Source: DATBLE01 sp963775695 (GTDB lineage Bacteria; Actinomycetota; Thermoleophilia; Gaiellales; Gaiellaceae). From it: DNA of 64,000 nt. Positions 16,227 to 26,455 of the stretch are shown in pieces (position 1 is the first letter of the stretch; every line of letters begins with the position of its first letter). The notes below the pieces were generated by a model, which saw nothing but the letters and a program-made list of their open reading frames with translations, had not been told where the DNA came from and ran no database searches. The translations under genes and the position numbers were made by a program. The stretch is from NCBI GenBank assembly GCA_963775695.1, contig CAVZJU010000011.1:1-64000 (forward strand), given 5' to 3'.

Positions 16227-17131
16227 CCGCCGACCGAGCCGGCCAGCGTCGAGATGTCGGTCACCTGGTTCTCCGCGGGCAGCTGGATGTCAACGGGCGT
16301 CCCGAAGTCGTAGAACCGTTCCGTCGTGACGACGTTGACCGTCTGTCCCTGGATGGTCTCGGTCAGCACCGCGCGCACCTGCCGGACGAGGCCGTCCTGG
16401 TCCACCCAGACGTGCACCGGGAACGTGCTGATGTGCGCGGCGTTCGTGAGCTGGTCGACGGCCTTCTGCACCGCCTCGCGCTGGTCTGCCGGGACGAGAC
16501 CGGGATACTTCGAGAGGTCGACGGTCGCGCGGTAGTGCGTCGTATCGACTCCGTCGAGCTTCTCGGTGCCGACCGTCGTGACGTCGCCGCTGACGGTGCG
16601 GAGCCAGTCCACCATCCGCGAGGGATCGGTGCCGAGCTGCGTGAATTGCGAGAGGTCGATCCCGGCCTGCTTGCCGAGCGCGTTCAGGTCGATCTTGATC
16701 CACGGCTTGCCGCCGGGCATCAGCCGGGTGAGGGCCGGCAGGCGCATGTAGACGACCCCGCGGCCGCCGCCGAAGTCCCCGACCTCCTCGCCGACCCAGT
16801 CGTTTCCGGAGCCGAGCGCGCTCGCGGCGGCGCCGAGTTGCGACACGAGCTTCGACATGTCGATCCGCATGTTCATGCGGTGGTTCGCGTTGTCGAGTGC
16901 GCCGGTGGCCGTCAGCTGCATACGGCCCCCCGGCAGCTGCGACGACAGCATCGTCACCGTCAGGTCGGTCTTCATGCTCGGCGTTGCCGTCGACTTCGTC
17001 GCGGCCGACGCCAGGAAGCGCGCGCCGCCCTGCGCAGCCGGCGGTGCCGGAATCCCGGACCCGCTCGAGCTGCCACAGCCGGCGGCGACCAGCGCCAGGG
17101 CGGCGAACGCCGCGGCGGCTGTCACTCTCAT
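16223..17131 (-). CDS. LppX/LprAFG-like lipoprotein inside the sdh operon
   Basis: 302 residues. Signal peptide with lipobox LALVAAGC at about residues 13-20 and a Ser/Gly linker. The body matches the LolA/LppX-like fold of actinobacterial lipoproteins: KSTATPSMKTDLTVTM, YMRLPALTRLMPGGKPWIKI, VDTTHYRATVDLSKYPG, VHVWVDQDGLVRQVR. It is probably exported and lipid-anchored, carrying a lipid or hydrophobic ligand. The ATG at 17131 lies 2 nt after the sdhA stop. The longer frame to 17161 would run into sdhA. Its place between sdhA and sdhB is unusual. Confidence 0.83.
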   Translation of the reverse strand: MRVTAAAAFAALALVAAGCGSSSGSGIPAPPAAQGGARFLASAATKSTATPSMKTDLTVTMLSSQLPGGRMQLTATGALDNANHRMNMRIDMSKLVSQLGAAASALGSGNDWVGEEVGDFGGGRGVVYMRLPALTRLMPGGKPWIKIDLNALGKQAGIDLSQFTQLGTDPSRMVDWLRTVSGDVTTVGTEKLDGVDTTHYRATVDLSKYPGLVPADQREAVQKAVDQLTNAAHISTFPVHVWVDQDGLVRQVRAVLTETIQGQTVNVVTTERFYDFGTPVDIQLPAENQVTDISTLAGSVGG

Positions 17132-17133
17132 GA

Positions 17134-18816
17134 CTAGTACGTCCTTTCCTGTGGCTGCCACTTGGTCACGGTCACCGGCTTCCAGTCGAGCACGGGGCGA
17201 TCGGCGATCCAGCGGACGATCGTGTGCTTCATGTAGTTGGCATCATCGCGTTCAGGGTAGTCGTACGGCCGCGCGTGCGCGCCTCTGCTCTCCTTGCGGG
17301 CAAGACCGGACACGATCATGCAATCGGCAAGTTCGAGCAGGAACCCAAGCTCGAGCGCCTGCGTGAGGTCGCTGTTGAAGACGTCGCCCTTGTCCTCGAC
17401 GACGACGTGCTCGAAGCGCTCGCGCAGGCGGGCCACGATCTCCTGCTGCTCGAGCATCTGCTCCTCACGGCGGAAGACGCCGAAGTTCTCGTGCATCGTC
17501 TGGCCGAGCTCCTCGCGGACCTTCCACGGCCGCTCCCCTTCGGTGCGGTCGAGCAGCTCCTTCAGCTCCCGCTCGGTGTCGGAGACGATGCCCTCGGGGA
17601 TGGTGACCGTCGTGTTCGCGAGCGCCCACTCGGCGGCGTGGCGACCGGAGCGCTTGCCGAACGTGATCGTCTCCATCAGCGCGTTGCCGCCCAGTCGGTT
17701 GGCGCCGTGGACCGAGACGCAGGCGCACTCGCCGGCGGCGTAGAGGCCCTCGAGCTCGGTGCGGCCCCAGACGTCCGTATCGACGCCGCCCATGTGGTAG
17801 TGGGCGCCCGGGCGGACGGGGATCGGGTCGTGGATCGGGTCGATGCCGACGAAGGTCATCGACAGCTCACGCGTCCCGTGCAGGCGCTCGACGATCTTCT
17901 CGGCGCCGAGATGACGCAGGTCGAGGAGGACGTTGCCGTCCACGCCGCGGCCCTGGTCGATCTCGGTCTGCTCGGCGCGCGAGATCACGTCGCGGGAGGC
18001 GAGCTCCATCGCGTTCGGCGCGTAGTCCTTGAGGAAGCGCTCGCCTTCGGAGTTGAGCAGGTAGGCGCCTTCGCCGCGGCAGCCCTCGGTGATCAGCACT
18101 CCGGACGGTGCGAGCGTGGTCGGGTGGAACTGCATCATCTCCATGTCCTTCAGCGGCACGCCCGCGCGCAGCGCCATCGTCATTCCGTCGCCCGTGCAGG
18201 AGTAGGCGTTCGTCGTGCCGACGTACAGCCGGCCGGCGCCGCCGGTGCAGAGGATCACCGTCTTGGCGCCGATCGCCTTCAGGCCGCCGTTGAGCAGATC
18301 CCAGCAGATCACGCCCTGGCAGCGGCCGTCCTCGACGACCAGCTTCCAGGCGAAGTACTCCTCGAGCACGAGGACGTCGCGCTTCATCATCTGCTCGTAC
18401 AGCACCTGGATCAGGACGTGGCCGGTGATGTCCGCGGCGTAGGCCGTGCGCGGCTCGCCGGCGGCACCGAACGGGCGCTGGGCGATCTTGCCCTCCTCGG
18501 TGCGCGAGAAGACCGCGCCCCAGTTCTCGAGCTGGTACACGTCGTCGGGGGCCTCGTTGCAGAGGATCTCGATCGCGTCCTGGTCGCCGAGGTAGTCGGA
18601 GCCCTTCACGGTGTCGAACGAGTGCTTCTCCGGATCGTCCTCCGACGCGTTCCCGAGCGCCGCGTTGATGCCGCCCTCGGCCGCGCCGGAGTGGCTGCGG
18701 ACCGGGTGGATCTTCGAGATGACGGCGACGTCGGCGCCGACGTCGAACGCCTCGATCGCGGCGCGCATGCCGGCGCAGCCGGCGCCGACGACGACCACGT
18801 CGTACTTCGCGTCCAC
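17134..18816 (-). CDS. sdhA: Succinate dehydrogenase/fumarate reductase flavoprotein subunit
   Basis: 560 residues. FAD-binding Rossmann motif YDVVVVGAGCAGMRAAIEA, the flavin-linking HSGAAEGG region (His in VRSHSGAAEG), TGGAGRLYVGTTNAYSCTGD, MQFHPTTLAPSG, catalytic-site HYHMGGVDT and GANRLGGNAL. It catalyses succinate/fumarate interconversion. It heads the minus-strand cluster sdhA-lipoprotein-sdhB-CCG subunit. No SdhC/D anchor genes lie nearby, consistent with the SdhABE type. Direction in vivo (oxidase or fumarate reductase) cannot be told. Confidence 0.95.
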   Translation of the reverse strand: MDAKYDVVVVGAGCAGMRAAIEAFDVGADVAVISKIHPVRSHSGAAEGGINAALGNASEDDPEKHSFDTVKGSDYLGDQDAIEILCNEAPDDVYQLENWGAVFSRTEEGKIAQRPFGAAGEPRTAYAADITGHVLIQVLYEQMMKRDVLVLEEYFAWKLVVEDGRCQGVICWDLLNGGLKAIGAKTVILCTGGAGRLYVGTTNAYSCTGDGMTMALRAGVPLKDMEMMQFHPTTLAPSGVLITEGCRGEGAYLLNSEGERFLKDYAPNAMELASRDVISRAEQTEIDQGRGVDGNVLLDLRHLGAEKIVERLHGTRELSMTFVGIDPIHDPIPVRPGAHYHMGGVDTDVWGRTELEGLYAAGECACVSVHGANRLGGNALMETITFGKRSGRHAAEWALANTTVTIPEGIVSDTERELKELLDRTEGERPWKVREELGQTMHENFGVFRREEQMLEQQEIVARLRERFEHVVVEDKGDVFNSDLTQALELGFLLELADCMIVSGLARKESRGAHARPYDYPERDDANYMKHTIVRWIADRPVLDWKPVTVTKWQPQERTY

Positions 18817-18831
18817 GAGGTCTGACGCTAT

Positions 18832-20421
<1,590 letters not shown>

Positions 20422-20445
20422 TGCAGCTCTCCTCGGATCCGAATC

Positions 20446-20868
20446 CTAGATGCCCTCGAACAGCAGCCGGTGAACCTCCATCTTCACGTGGCGCCCGATC
20501 ACGGTCGCCCTGGCGACGCACAGTGCCTCGTTCGCCCACCTGTAGCGTTCGTCGTCGGACTCCAGAGTCATCGCGAGGGCGACATCGAAGCTGCGGCCGT
20601 TTGCGTTCTTGCGACCGAGGCCCATGATCGAGAAAACGATCCGCGCACCGTCGTCGGTGGCGATCGCGCCTGCGAGATCGGCCAGCAGGAAGCCGTCGCC
20701 ACGCACGCGCGGATTGTTCGAGAACCGGACCGAGCCCTCGATCCGCGGCCCGGTCGCACGTCCGCTGCCGGCCGCATAGCCGACGCCGTCGAGCCCTCCG
20801 TACGGGCGCACGACGACGTACTCGCCTTCGTACCGCAGGTCGAGGTCGAAGATGTGCTCGAGCCTCAT
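20446..20868 (-). CDS. DUF3237-type protein
   Basis: 140 residues. RPYGGLDGVGYAAGSGRATG, FSNNPRVRGDGFLLADLAG and ALCVARATVIGRHVKMEVHR fit the DUF3237 pattern of small beta-barrel proteins of unknown function. It lies upstream of pckA on the same strand (24 nt before its proposed start), so it may share the transcript. It is divergent from the nuclease gene. The function is unassigned. Confidence 0.65.
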   Translation of the reverse strand: MRLEHIFDLDLRYEGEYVVVRPYGGLDGVGYAAGSGRATGPRIEGSVRFSNNPRVRGDGFLLADLAGAIATDDGARIVFSIMGLGRKNANGRSFDVALAMTLESDDERYRWANEALCVARATVIGRHVKMEVHRLLFEGI

Positions 20869-20896
20869 CGGCAGTGGCGGAGCCTACACTGGTCGT

Positions 20897-21406
20897 GTGC
20901 GGCGCGGACTCGTCCTGCTCTGCGTGGTCCTGGCACTCGGAGCGCTGACGGTCCCGGCCGGCGCCTCCCGTTCGCAGTTCTTCCGCATCCAGTACGTGAT
21001 CGACGGCGACACCGTCGTGCTGGCGAACGGCGAGCACGTCCGGCTCGTCCAGATCGACACGCCGGAGTTGCGCGGAGGTGAGTGCTACGGCGCCCAGGCG
21101 CGGACGCTGCTGCGGCGCCTGATCCCGCCCGGGACGACGGTCCGCGTCGAGGCCGACCCGCGCCTCGACCGGGTCGACCGCTACGGCCGGCTCCTCCGCT
21201 ACCTCTTCCGCGGGCCGACCAATCTGAACCTGGAGCTCGTCCGCCAGGGCGCGGCAACGGTCTGGTTCTACGGCCGCGGCCGCGGCCGCTACGCGGACGC
21301 GCTCCTCCGGGCCGCCCTCGCCGCGCGCGCCGCCCACCGGGGCCTGTGGGGCACCTGCCCGCGAACGCCGTTCGACCCCTACCACGCGGCCAACACCGGC
21401 TCGTAA
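20897..21406 (+). CDS. Secreted thermonuclease-family (SNase) protein
   Basis: 169 residues. A signal peptide (LVLLCVVLALGALTVPAGAS) precedes a staphylococcal-nuclease OB fold: VIDGDTVVLANGEHVRLVQI with the catalytic Arg, DTPELRGGECYG, DRVDRYGRLLRYLF and GAATVWFYGRGRGRYADALL. It probably degrades extracellular nucleic acid. The GTG at 20897 gives a proper signal peptide, while the longer frame adds residues upstream of it. It starts 28 nt from the divergent DUF3237 gene. Confidence 0.88.
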   Translation: MRRGLVLLCVVLALGALTVPAGASRSQFFRIQYVIDGDTVVLANGEHVRLVQIDTPELRGGECYGAQARTLLRRLIPPGTTVRVEADPRLDRVDRYGRLLRYLFRGPTNLNLELVRQGAATVWFYGRGRGRYADALLRAALAARAAHRGLWGTCPRTPFDPYHAANTGS

Positions 21407-21418
21407 GGCCGATCCCGC

Positions 21419-22285
21419 TTGGTCCGTAGGGGTCGCCGCAGCCGGCTCGAACTCCCCGGTGTGGACGAGATCGACCGCTTGCTGGCGAGCCCGGCGCTCT
21501 CCGACTCGACGCGCCGGGCCTACCGCGCCGACCTCGAGCAGTTCACCGGGTGGCTGCGGACACGCGGCCTCGGCCTGGAGGACGTCGACGTCGCCGTCCT
21601 GTCCGACTACGTCGCCGAGCTCGGGCGGCAGCGGCCGAAGCTCGCTCCGGCGACGATCGGCAAGAAGCTGACTGCCGTGCGCGCGTTGCTGCGCTCCGCA
21701 CTCGGGCCCTCCCGCGTCCCGGATGCGTCGCTCGCGCCGAAGCGGCCGCGCCGCCTGCCGGTCGCGCCGAAGCCCGACGAGGTGAACGAGCTGCTCGACG
21801 GCCTCGAACGCGACGGACCGCTCGGCCTGCGGAACCGTGCCCTGGTGGAGCTCGTCTACTCCGCCGGTCTGCGAAGCGCCGAGGCGGTCGGGCTCGACCT
21901 CCAGGACGTGGACTTCGACCAGGAGCTCGTCCACGTGCGCGGCAAGGGCGGCAAGGAACGGACGGTGCCGCTCGGCGAGGAGGCCGCGTTCCGCCTGGGA
22001 CGCTACCTCCGGGAAGGACGGCCGCAGTTCGCGCGCAGCGCCGAGAACGCCGTGTTCCTCTCCGCCCGCGGGCGCCGTCTCGATACGAGCACGCTGCGGC
22101 GCCTGACACCGAACCCGCACCGTCTGCGTCACGCCTTTGCGACGCACCTGCTCGAAGGCGGCGCCGACCTGCGCGTGATCCAGGAGCTGCTCGGCCACAG
22201 CTCGCTCTCGACCACGCAGATCTACAGCCATGTCGACGGCCGCCGGCTACGTCGGATCTACGACCGTGCGCATCCCCGCTCGTAG
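21419..22285 (+). CDS. Xer-type tyrosine recombinase (first copy)
   Basis: 288 residues. N-terminal SAM-like core-binding domain (TRRAYRADLEQFTGWLRTRG), then catalytic domain with Arg (YSAGLRSAEAVGL), Lys (VRGKGGKERTVPL), His-x-x-Arg (HRLRHAFATHLLEGG), His (LLGHSSLSTTQIY) and the nucleophile Tyr (TTQIYSHVD). The full pentad is present. It starts 12 nt after the nuclease stop. TTG 21419 is the annotated start, and GTG 21461 is an alternative. A second Xer protein lies 560 bp downstream, so the two may be the XerC/XerD pair for dimer resolution. Which is which is not certain. Confidence 0.9.
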   Translation: MVRRGRRSRLELPGVDEIDRLLASPALSDSTRRAYRADLEQFTGWLRTRGLGLEDVDVAVLSDYVAELGRQRPKLAPATIGKKLTAVRALLRSALGPSRVPDASLAPKRPRRLPVAPKPDEVNELLDGLERDGPLGLRNRALVELVYSAGLRSAEAVGLDLQDVDFDQELVHVRGKGGKERTVPLGEEAAFRLGRYLREGRPQFARSAENAVFLSARGRRLDTSTLRRLTPNPHRLRHAFATHLLEGGADLRVIQELLGHSSLSTTQIYSHVDGRRLRRIYDRAHPRS

Positions 22286-22288
22286 TCT

Positions 22289-22311
22289 GTTACTTTCCGA
22301 ACTGAAGTAAC
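22289..22311. promoter_or_regulatory. Inverted repeat upstream of carbonic anhydrase
   Basis: GTTACTT (22289-22295) and AAGTAAC (22305-22311) form a perfect 7-bp inverted repeat with a 9-nt spacer in the 53-bp gap before the carbonic anhydrase start. It is followed by an AAGGAGGGGG Shine-Dalgarno. It could be an operator or a weak terminator of the upstream recombinase. No T-tract follows. Confidence 0.35.
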
Positions 22312-22338
22312 GGTGCTATCCGAAGTGAAGGAGGGGGA

Positions 22339-22812
22339 ATGAGGGCCCTGGTCACCGACGAGATCCTGCCCGCCAACGAGCGCTACGCGACCGACTTCGC
22401 GAAGGGGGCGCTGCCGATGCCGCCGGGTCGCAAGTTCGCAGTCGTCACGTGCATGGACGCGCGCCTCGACCCCGCCAGGTTCCTCGGGCTCGAGGAGGGC
22501 GACGCGCACGTCATCCGCAACGCCGGGGGCATCGTCACCGACGACGCGCTGCGGTCGCTCGTGATCTCGCACAACTTGCTCGGGACCGAGGAGATCCTCG
22601 TGATCGGCCACACCGACTGCGGGATGCTGACGTTCCGCGACGAGGACGTCCAGGCACAGCTCGGCACCGACATCACCCTGCACGCGTTCCCGAACGTCGA
22701 AGACCGGGTGAGCGAGAGCGTCCGGGCCGTCCGCGAGTCGCCCCTGCTCCCGGACGCGGTCAGCGGCTTCGTCTACGAGGTCGGGACGGGGCGGCTGCGA
22801 CCGGTCGCCTAG
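22339..22812 (+). CDS. Beta-carbonic anhydrase
   Basis: 157 residues. Zinc enzyme interconverting CO2 and bicarbonate. VVTCMDARLDPARFL gives the zinc Cys and the Asp-Arg dyad, VIRNAGGIVTDDALRSL the conserved core, and VIGHTDCGM the zinc His and second Cys. Short for the family (type II beta class is ~160-165). A very strong Shine-Dalgarno AAGGAGGGGG precedes the ATG. It sits between two Xer genes. Bicarbonate supply would suit the nearby carboxylases, but a functional link is inference. Confidence 0.93.
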   Translation: MRALVTDEILPANERYATDFAKGALPMPPGRKFAVVTCMDARLDPARFLGLEEGDAHVIRNAGGIVTDDALRSLVISHNLLGTEEILVIGHTDCGMLTFRDEDVQAQLGTDITLHAFPNVEDRVSESVRAVRESPLLPDAVSGFVYEVGTGRLRPVA

Positions 22813-22849
22813 CAGGCAATCCGCCTGCCGCCGCGAACAGCGGCAAGAG

Positions 22850-23737
22850 ATGCGCGACCCCGAACTCGACGGCTTCCTGGCGCTGCTCGCGACCAGGCGA
22901 GCGGCGCGTACCGTGGAGGCCTACCGTCACGACCTCACGCACCTCGCGGCACGTCTCGGGCGACCGCCCGGGACTGCGACTCCCGACGACCTGAGGACGT
23001 ACCTCGCCGAGCTACGGGCGGACGGGCTGGCCCCCGCGACGATCTCGCGCCGGATCTCCGCCGCGCGTGCGTTCTTCGCCCACCAGGTGCTGCTCGGCGC
23101 GCGCAGCGACAATCCCGCCGCGGAGCTGGAATCCCCTCGCCGGCGGCCGAAGCTTCCGCGGACGCTCTCGCCCCGCGAGGCGGAGCGGCTGATCGAGGCG
23201 GCGGCCGGGACGACTCCGCGCGCGCTCCGCGACGCGGCGCTGGTCGAGCTCCTCTACGGCGGCGGCCTACGGGTGAGCGAGGCGGTCGGGTTGGAGCGCG
23301 CGGGCGTCGATCTCGACGAGCGGCTCGTCCGCTGCGTCGGCAAGGGCAACAAGGAGCGGGTCGTGCCGATCGGCCGATCGGCGGTCGAGGCGCTGCGCCG
23401 CTACCTGGCGAAGGGACGTCCCTACCTCGACCGCCGGCTCAGGCCCGAGCTCTTCCTCAACGCGAAGGGTGGCCCGCTGACCCGGGCCGGCGCTTTCCTG
23501 ATTCTTCGCCGTCTCGCCGAGAAGGCCGGGCTCGAGGCCGACCGCGTCCACCCGCATCTGTTGCGGCACTCGTTCGCGACGCACCTGCTCGAAGGGGGCG
23601 CCGATCTCCGCTCGGTGCAGGAAATGCTCGGCCACGCCGACCTGGCGACGACCCAGATCTACACGCACGTCAGCGACCGCCGCCGACGCGAGGCCTACTT
23701 CGATGCGCACCCGCACGCGCGGCGGGCGAAGACCTAG
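22850..23737 (+). CDS. Xer-type tyrosine recombinase (second copy, XerD-like)
   Basis: 295 residues. RTVEAYRHDLTHLAARLG starts the core-binding domain, followed by TISRRISAARAFFAHQV. The catalytic residues are all present: YGGGLRVSEAVGLERAGVDL (Arg), CVGKGNKERVVPIG (Lys), HPHLLRHSFATHLLEGGADL (His-x-x-Arg), MLGHADLATTQIYTHV (His, Tyr). Length and the RSVQEMLGHADLATTQ block are typical of XerD, which works with XerC at dif in chromosome dimer resolution. Its stop overlaps the convergent HEAT gene by 4 nt. Confidence 0.93.
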   Translation: MRDPELDGFLALLATRRAARTVEAYRHDLTHLAARLGRPPGTATPDDLRTYLAELRADGLAPATISRRISAARAFFAHQVLLGARSDNPAAELESPRRRPKLPRTLSPREAERLIEAAAGTTPRALRDAALVELLYGGGLRVSEAVGLERAGVDLDERLVRCVGKGNKERVVPIGRSAVEALRRYLAKGRPYLDRRLRPELFLNAKGGPLTRAGAFLILRRLAEKAGLEADRVHPHLLRHSFATHLLEGGADLRSVQEMLGHADLATTQIYTHVSDRRRREAYFDAHPHARRAKT

Positions 23738-24225
23738 CGCGACTTCCGCTTGAGCCCGGCCGCGACCTTGGCCGCGGTCTCGGCCAGATCGCGCTCCTGC
23801 CGGTCGTCGTCGGCCAGCCCCTCCAGGAGCGCGATCGTGTCGCGGTGCGCGGAGCCGTTCTTCAGGCAGACGATGGCGAGCCGGCGAACGGCCTGGTTGT
23901 CGTCGGCGGTCGCGAGCCGGTGCAGCGCCGAGCGCACCGAGTTGACCGCCCCGGGGGCGTCGCGCGAGAGCAGCTCCAGGGAGATCAGCGCCGAGCCGCG
24001 GCAGGCCGGGCTGTCGTCGTCGAGCCCGCGCGCGAGCAGCTCGATCTTCTGGCGGAAGCGGAACTGGCCGACCGCACGGTAGGCGACCGCGCGCTCGCGG
24101 TAGTCGGCGCTGCGCGCGGCGGCCTCGACCTCGTCCTCCCACTGCCGCCGCAGATCCGCCAGCCCGCGTTCGTCACCCGCCTCTGCGAGGGCTTCAGCCT
24201 CTGCGGCTGCCTCCTGGAGCGTCAG
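23734..24225 (-). CDS. HEAT-repeat-like helical protein (probable CTG start)
   Basis: 163 residues, almost wholly helical, with repeats such as YRAVGQFRFRQKIELLARGL, CRGSALISLELLSRD and NQAVRRLAIVCLKNGSAHRD that look like HEAT repeats. A Lys/Arg-rich tail (AAGLKRKSR) ends it. The frame contains no Met and no ATG, GTG or TTG before mid-protein. A CTG at 24225 overlaps the citrate synthase TGA as CTGA and gives a natural N-terminus TLQEAAAEAEAL. It is the second CTGA case in the window. The function is unknown; protein-protein scaffold is a guess. Confidence 0.65.
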   Translation of the reverse strand: MTLQEAAAEAEALAEAGDERGLADLRRQWEDEVEAAARSADYRERAVAYRAVGQFRFRQKIELLARGLDDDSPACRGSALISLELLSRDAPGAVNSVRSALHRLATADDNQAVRRLAIVCLKNGSAHRDTIALLEGLADDDRQERDLAETAAKVAAGLKRKSR

Positions 24226-25310
24226 GACGGTGCGCCGGTCAGCGAGCGTGGCGCCGGGCCGACGTAGCGGGCGGACGGCCGGAAGAGCCGCCCCGTCCGC
24301 TTCTGCTCGAGGATGTGTGCCGACCAGCCGGCGACCCGCGAGCAGGCGAACATCGCCGGCGCGAGGGGCGGCGGAATCTCGGCCACGTCGAGCACGACCG
24401 CCGAGTAGTACTCGACGTTCGTCGCCAGCACACGCTCGGGATGACGCTCCTGCAGCGCCTTCAGCGCCGCCTGCTCGAGCTTCTCCGCGACCTCGACCTG
24501 GTCCGACCCGAGCTCCTGGGCCGTGCGCTTGAGAATCCGGGAGCGCGGGTCCTCGGCGCGGTAGATGCGGTGGCCGAAGCCCATGATCCGCTTGCCGGTC
24601 GCGAGCGCGTCGGCCACCCAGGCCTCGGCGTCGCCGGTCGCGGCCACCTCCTCGAGCATCGGCTTGACGTAGGCGGGCGCACCGCCGTGCAACGGGCCCG
24701 AGAGGGCGCCGACGGCCGCCGAGAGCGCAGCGCCGCAGTCGGCGCCGGTGGAGGCGACGATCCGTGCGGTGAACGTCGACGCGTTCAGGCCGTGCTCGGC
24801 GGTGCAGATCCAGTAGGTGTCGATCGCCTTGACGTGCCGCGGGTCGGCCTCGCCGCGCCAGCGCAGGAGGAACTTCTCCGCGGCTGTGGTGCCCTCGGCG
24901 ACGACGTCGTCCGGCACGGCGTCGGTATGCCCGTCGGCGACGCGGGCCGAGCGGGCGACGATCGCCATCATCTGCGCCGACAGACGGGCGAGGCCGGTGC
25001 GCGCCTGCTCGTCGGAGATCTCGCTCAGCTTGCCGAGCTTCCAGAGCGCCGACAGCCGCGCGGTCTCCGCCTGGAGGTCGGACGGAGCGTTCCCCGAGAG
25101 CGCGGCCGGCTCGATCGGCTCCGGCTCGGGCATCGTCGAGTCGAGGTCGTTGTCGACCAGCAAGCCCCACACCCGCTCGTACGGGAAGTGCCCCACCAGC
25201 TCTTCGATGTCGATGCCGCGGTAGCGCAGCTGGCCGCCGTCGCGATCGGGCTCGGCGATCTCGGTCTCAACGGCGACGACGCCCTCGAGGCCCGGCTTGA
25301 AGTCGCTCAC
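24222..25310 (-). CDS. gltA: Citrate synthase
   Basis: 362 residues. Condenses acetyl-CoA with oxaloacetate. Active-site His in CTAEHGLNASTFTARIVAST, GALSGPLHGGAPA with the second His, GFGHRIYRAEDPRS, and NVEYYSAVVLDVAEIP near the C-terminus. Size and RYRGIDIEELVGHFPYERVW mark the short Gram-positive type (CitZ/2-methylcitrate synthase relatives). The start is a GTG at 25310. It is divergent from the isocitrate dehydrogenase gene (53-bp shared promoter region) and overlaps the HEAT-like gene downstream. Confidence 0.94.
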   Translation of the reverse strand: MSDFKPGLEGVVAVETEIAEPDRDGGQLRYRGIDIEELVGHFPYERVWGLLVDNDLDSTMPEPEPIEPAALSGNAPSDLQAETARLSALWKLGKLSEISDEQARTGLARLSAQMMAIVARSARVADGHTDAVPDDVVAEGTTAAEKFLLRWRGEADPRHVKAIDTYWICTAEHGLNASTFTARIVASTGADCGAALSAAVGALSGPLHGGAPAYVKPMLEEVAATGDAEAWVADALATGKRIMGFGHRIYRAEDPRSRILKRTAQELGSDQVEVAEKLEQAALKALQERHPERVLATNVEYYSAVVLDVAEIPPPLAPAMFACSRVAGWSAHILEQKRTGRLFRPSARYVGPAPRSLTGAPS

Positions 25311-25363
25311 GGGCAGGAATCTACCCGGACCAGCGAGGAAGACACGCCGGTAGAGTCAGGCCC

Positions 25364-26455
25364 GTGGCGCACCGAGTCACCCTGATCCCCGGCGACGGCA
25401 CCGGCCCCGAGCTGACCGAGGCGACCCGCCGGGTCCTCGAGGCGACCGGCGTCGAGTTCGACTGGGACGTCCACCATGCCGGCACCGATGTGATGGACGA
25501 GAACGGCGGAAACCCGCTCCCCCAGGACACGCTCGACTCGATCCGCGAGAACGGCGTCGCCCTCAAGGGCCCGATCACGACGCCGGTCGGCGGCGGCTTC
25601 CGCTCCGTCAACGTCGGCCTCCGCAAGGAGCTCGACATGTACGCGCAGGTGCGGCCGTGCAAGTCGTACGAAGGCGTGCGCACCCGCTTCGACGACGTCG
25701 ACCTGATCATCGTCCGCGAGAACACCGAGGACCTGTACGCCGGCATCGAGTACGAGCAGGGCTCGTCCGACGCCGGGGAGCTGATCGCCTGGATCGAGTC
25801 GAAGGGCGGCAGCCTCCGGTGGCGGGACGCCGGCATCTCGATCAAGCCGATCTCGGTGACGGGGACGCGGCGGATCTTCGAGTTCGCCTTCGACTACGCC
25901 CGCCGCAACGGCCGCCGCAAGATCACGGCCGTCCACAAGGCGAACATCATGAAGTTCTCGGACGGCCTCTGGCTGCGTGTCGCGCGCGAGGTCGCCGCCG
26001 AGAACGCGGACGTCGAGTTCGACGACCGGATCGTGGACAACATGTGCATGCAGCTGGTCCAGCGGCCGGAGGAATACGACGTGCTCGTCCTCCCCAACCT
26101 CTACGGCGACGTTCTCTCGGACCTGTGCGCAGGGATGATCGGTGGCCTCGGGATGGCGCCCGGCGCGAACTTCGGCGAGCACGCCGCGGTCTTCGAGCCC
26201 ACCCACGGGTCCGCCCCGAAGTACACGGGCCTGAACAAGGTCAACCCGATGGCGCAGATGCTCTCGGGGATGCTGATGCTGCGCCATCTCGACGAGACCG
26301 AAGCGGCCGACCGCCTGGAGACGGCAATCGCGGACGTGATCCGCGAGGGCAAGAGCCTGACCTACGACATGAAGCCGACCCGCGACGACCCGACGGCGGT
26401 CGGCACGAGCGAGGTCGCGGACGCCATCATCGACAAGCTGGGGGTGCGAGTCTGA
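25364..26455 (+). CDS. NAD-type isocitrate dehydrogenase (IDH/IPMDH family)
   Basis: 363 residues. Beta-decarboxylating dehydrogenase: VTLIPGDGTGPELTEATRRV, substrate loop RSVNVGLRKELDMYAQVRPC, RENTEDLYAGIEY, catalytic Lys in TAVHKANIMKFSDGL, metal Asp in DNMCMQLVQRPEEYDVLVLP and NLYGDVLSDLCAGMIGGLG, then EPTHGSAPKYTG. The Ser-x-Asn-x-x-Leu-Arg loop favours isocitrate over isopropylmalate, and the operon with mdh supports a TCA role. The start is a GTG. The stop overlaps mdh as TGATG. Confidence 0.9.
   Translation: MAHRVTLIPGDGTGPELTEATRRVLEATGVEFDWDVHHAGTDVMDENGGNPLPQDTLDSIRENGVALKGPITTPVGGGFRSVNVGLRKELDMYAQVRPCKSYEGVRTRFDDVDLIIVRENTEDLYAGIEYEQGSSDAGELIAWIESKGGSLRWRDAGISIKPISVTGTRRIFEFAFDYARRNGRRKITAVHKANIMKFSDGLWLRVAREVAAENADVEFDDRIVDNMCMQLVQRPEEYDVLVLPNLYGDVLSDLCAGMIGGLGMAPGANFGEHAAVFEPTHGSAPKYTGLNKVNPMAQMLSGMLMLRHLDETEAADRLETAIADVIREGKSLTYDMKPTRDDPTAVGTSEVADAIIDKLGVRV

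Noticed and set aside
17224..18825. 533-codon open frame on the plus strand
   Set aside because: Antisense shadow of sdhA. Such long opposite frames are common in GC-rich DNA with G/C third positions.
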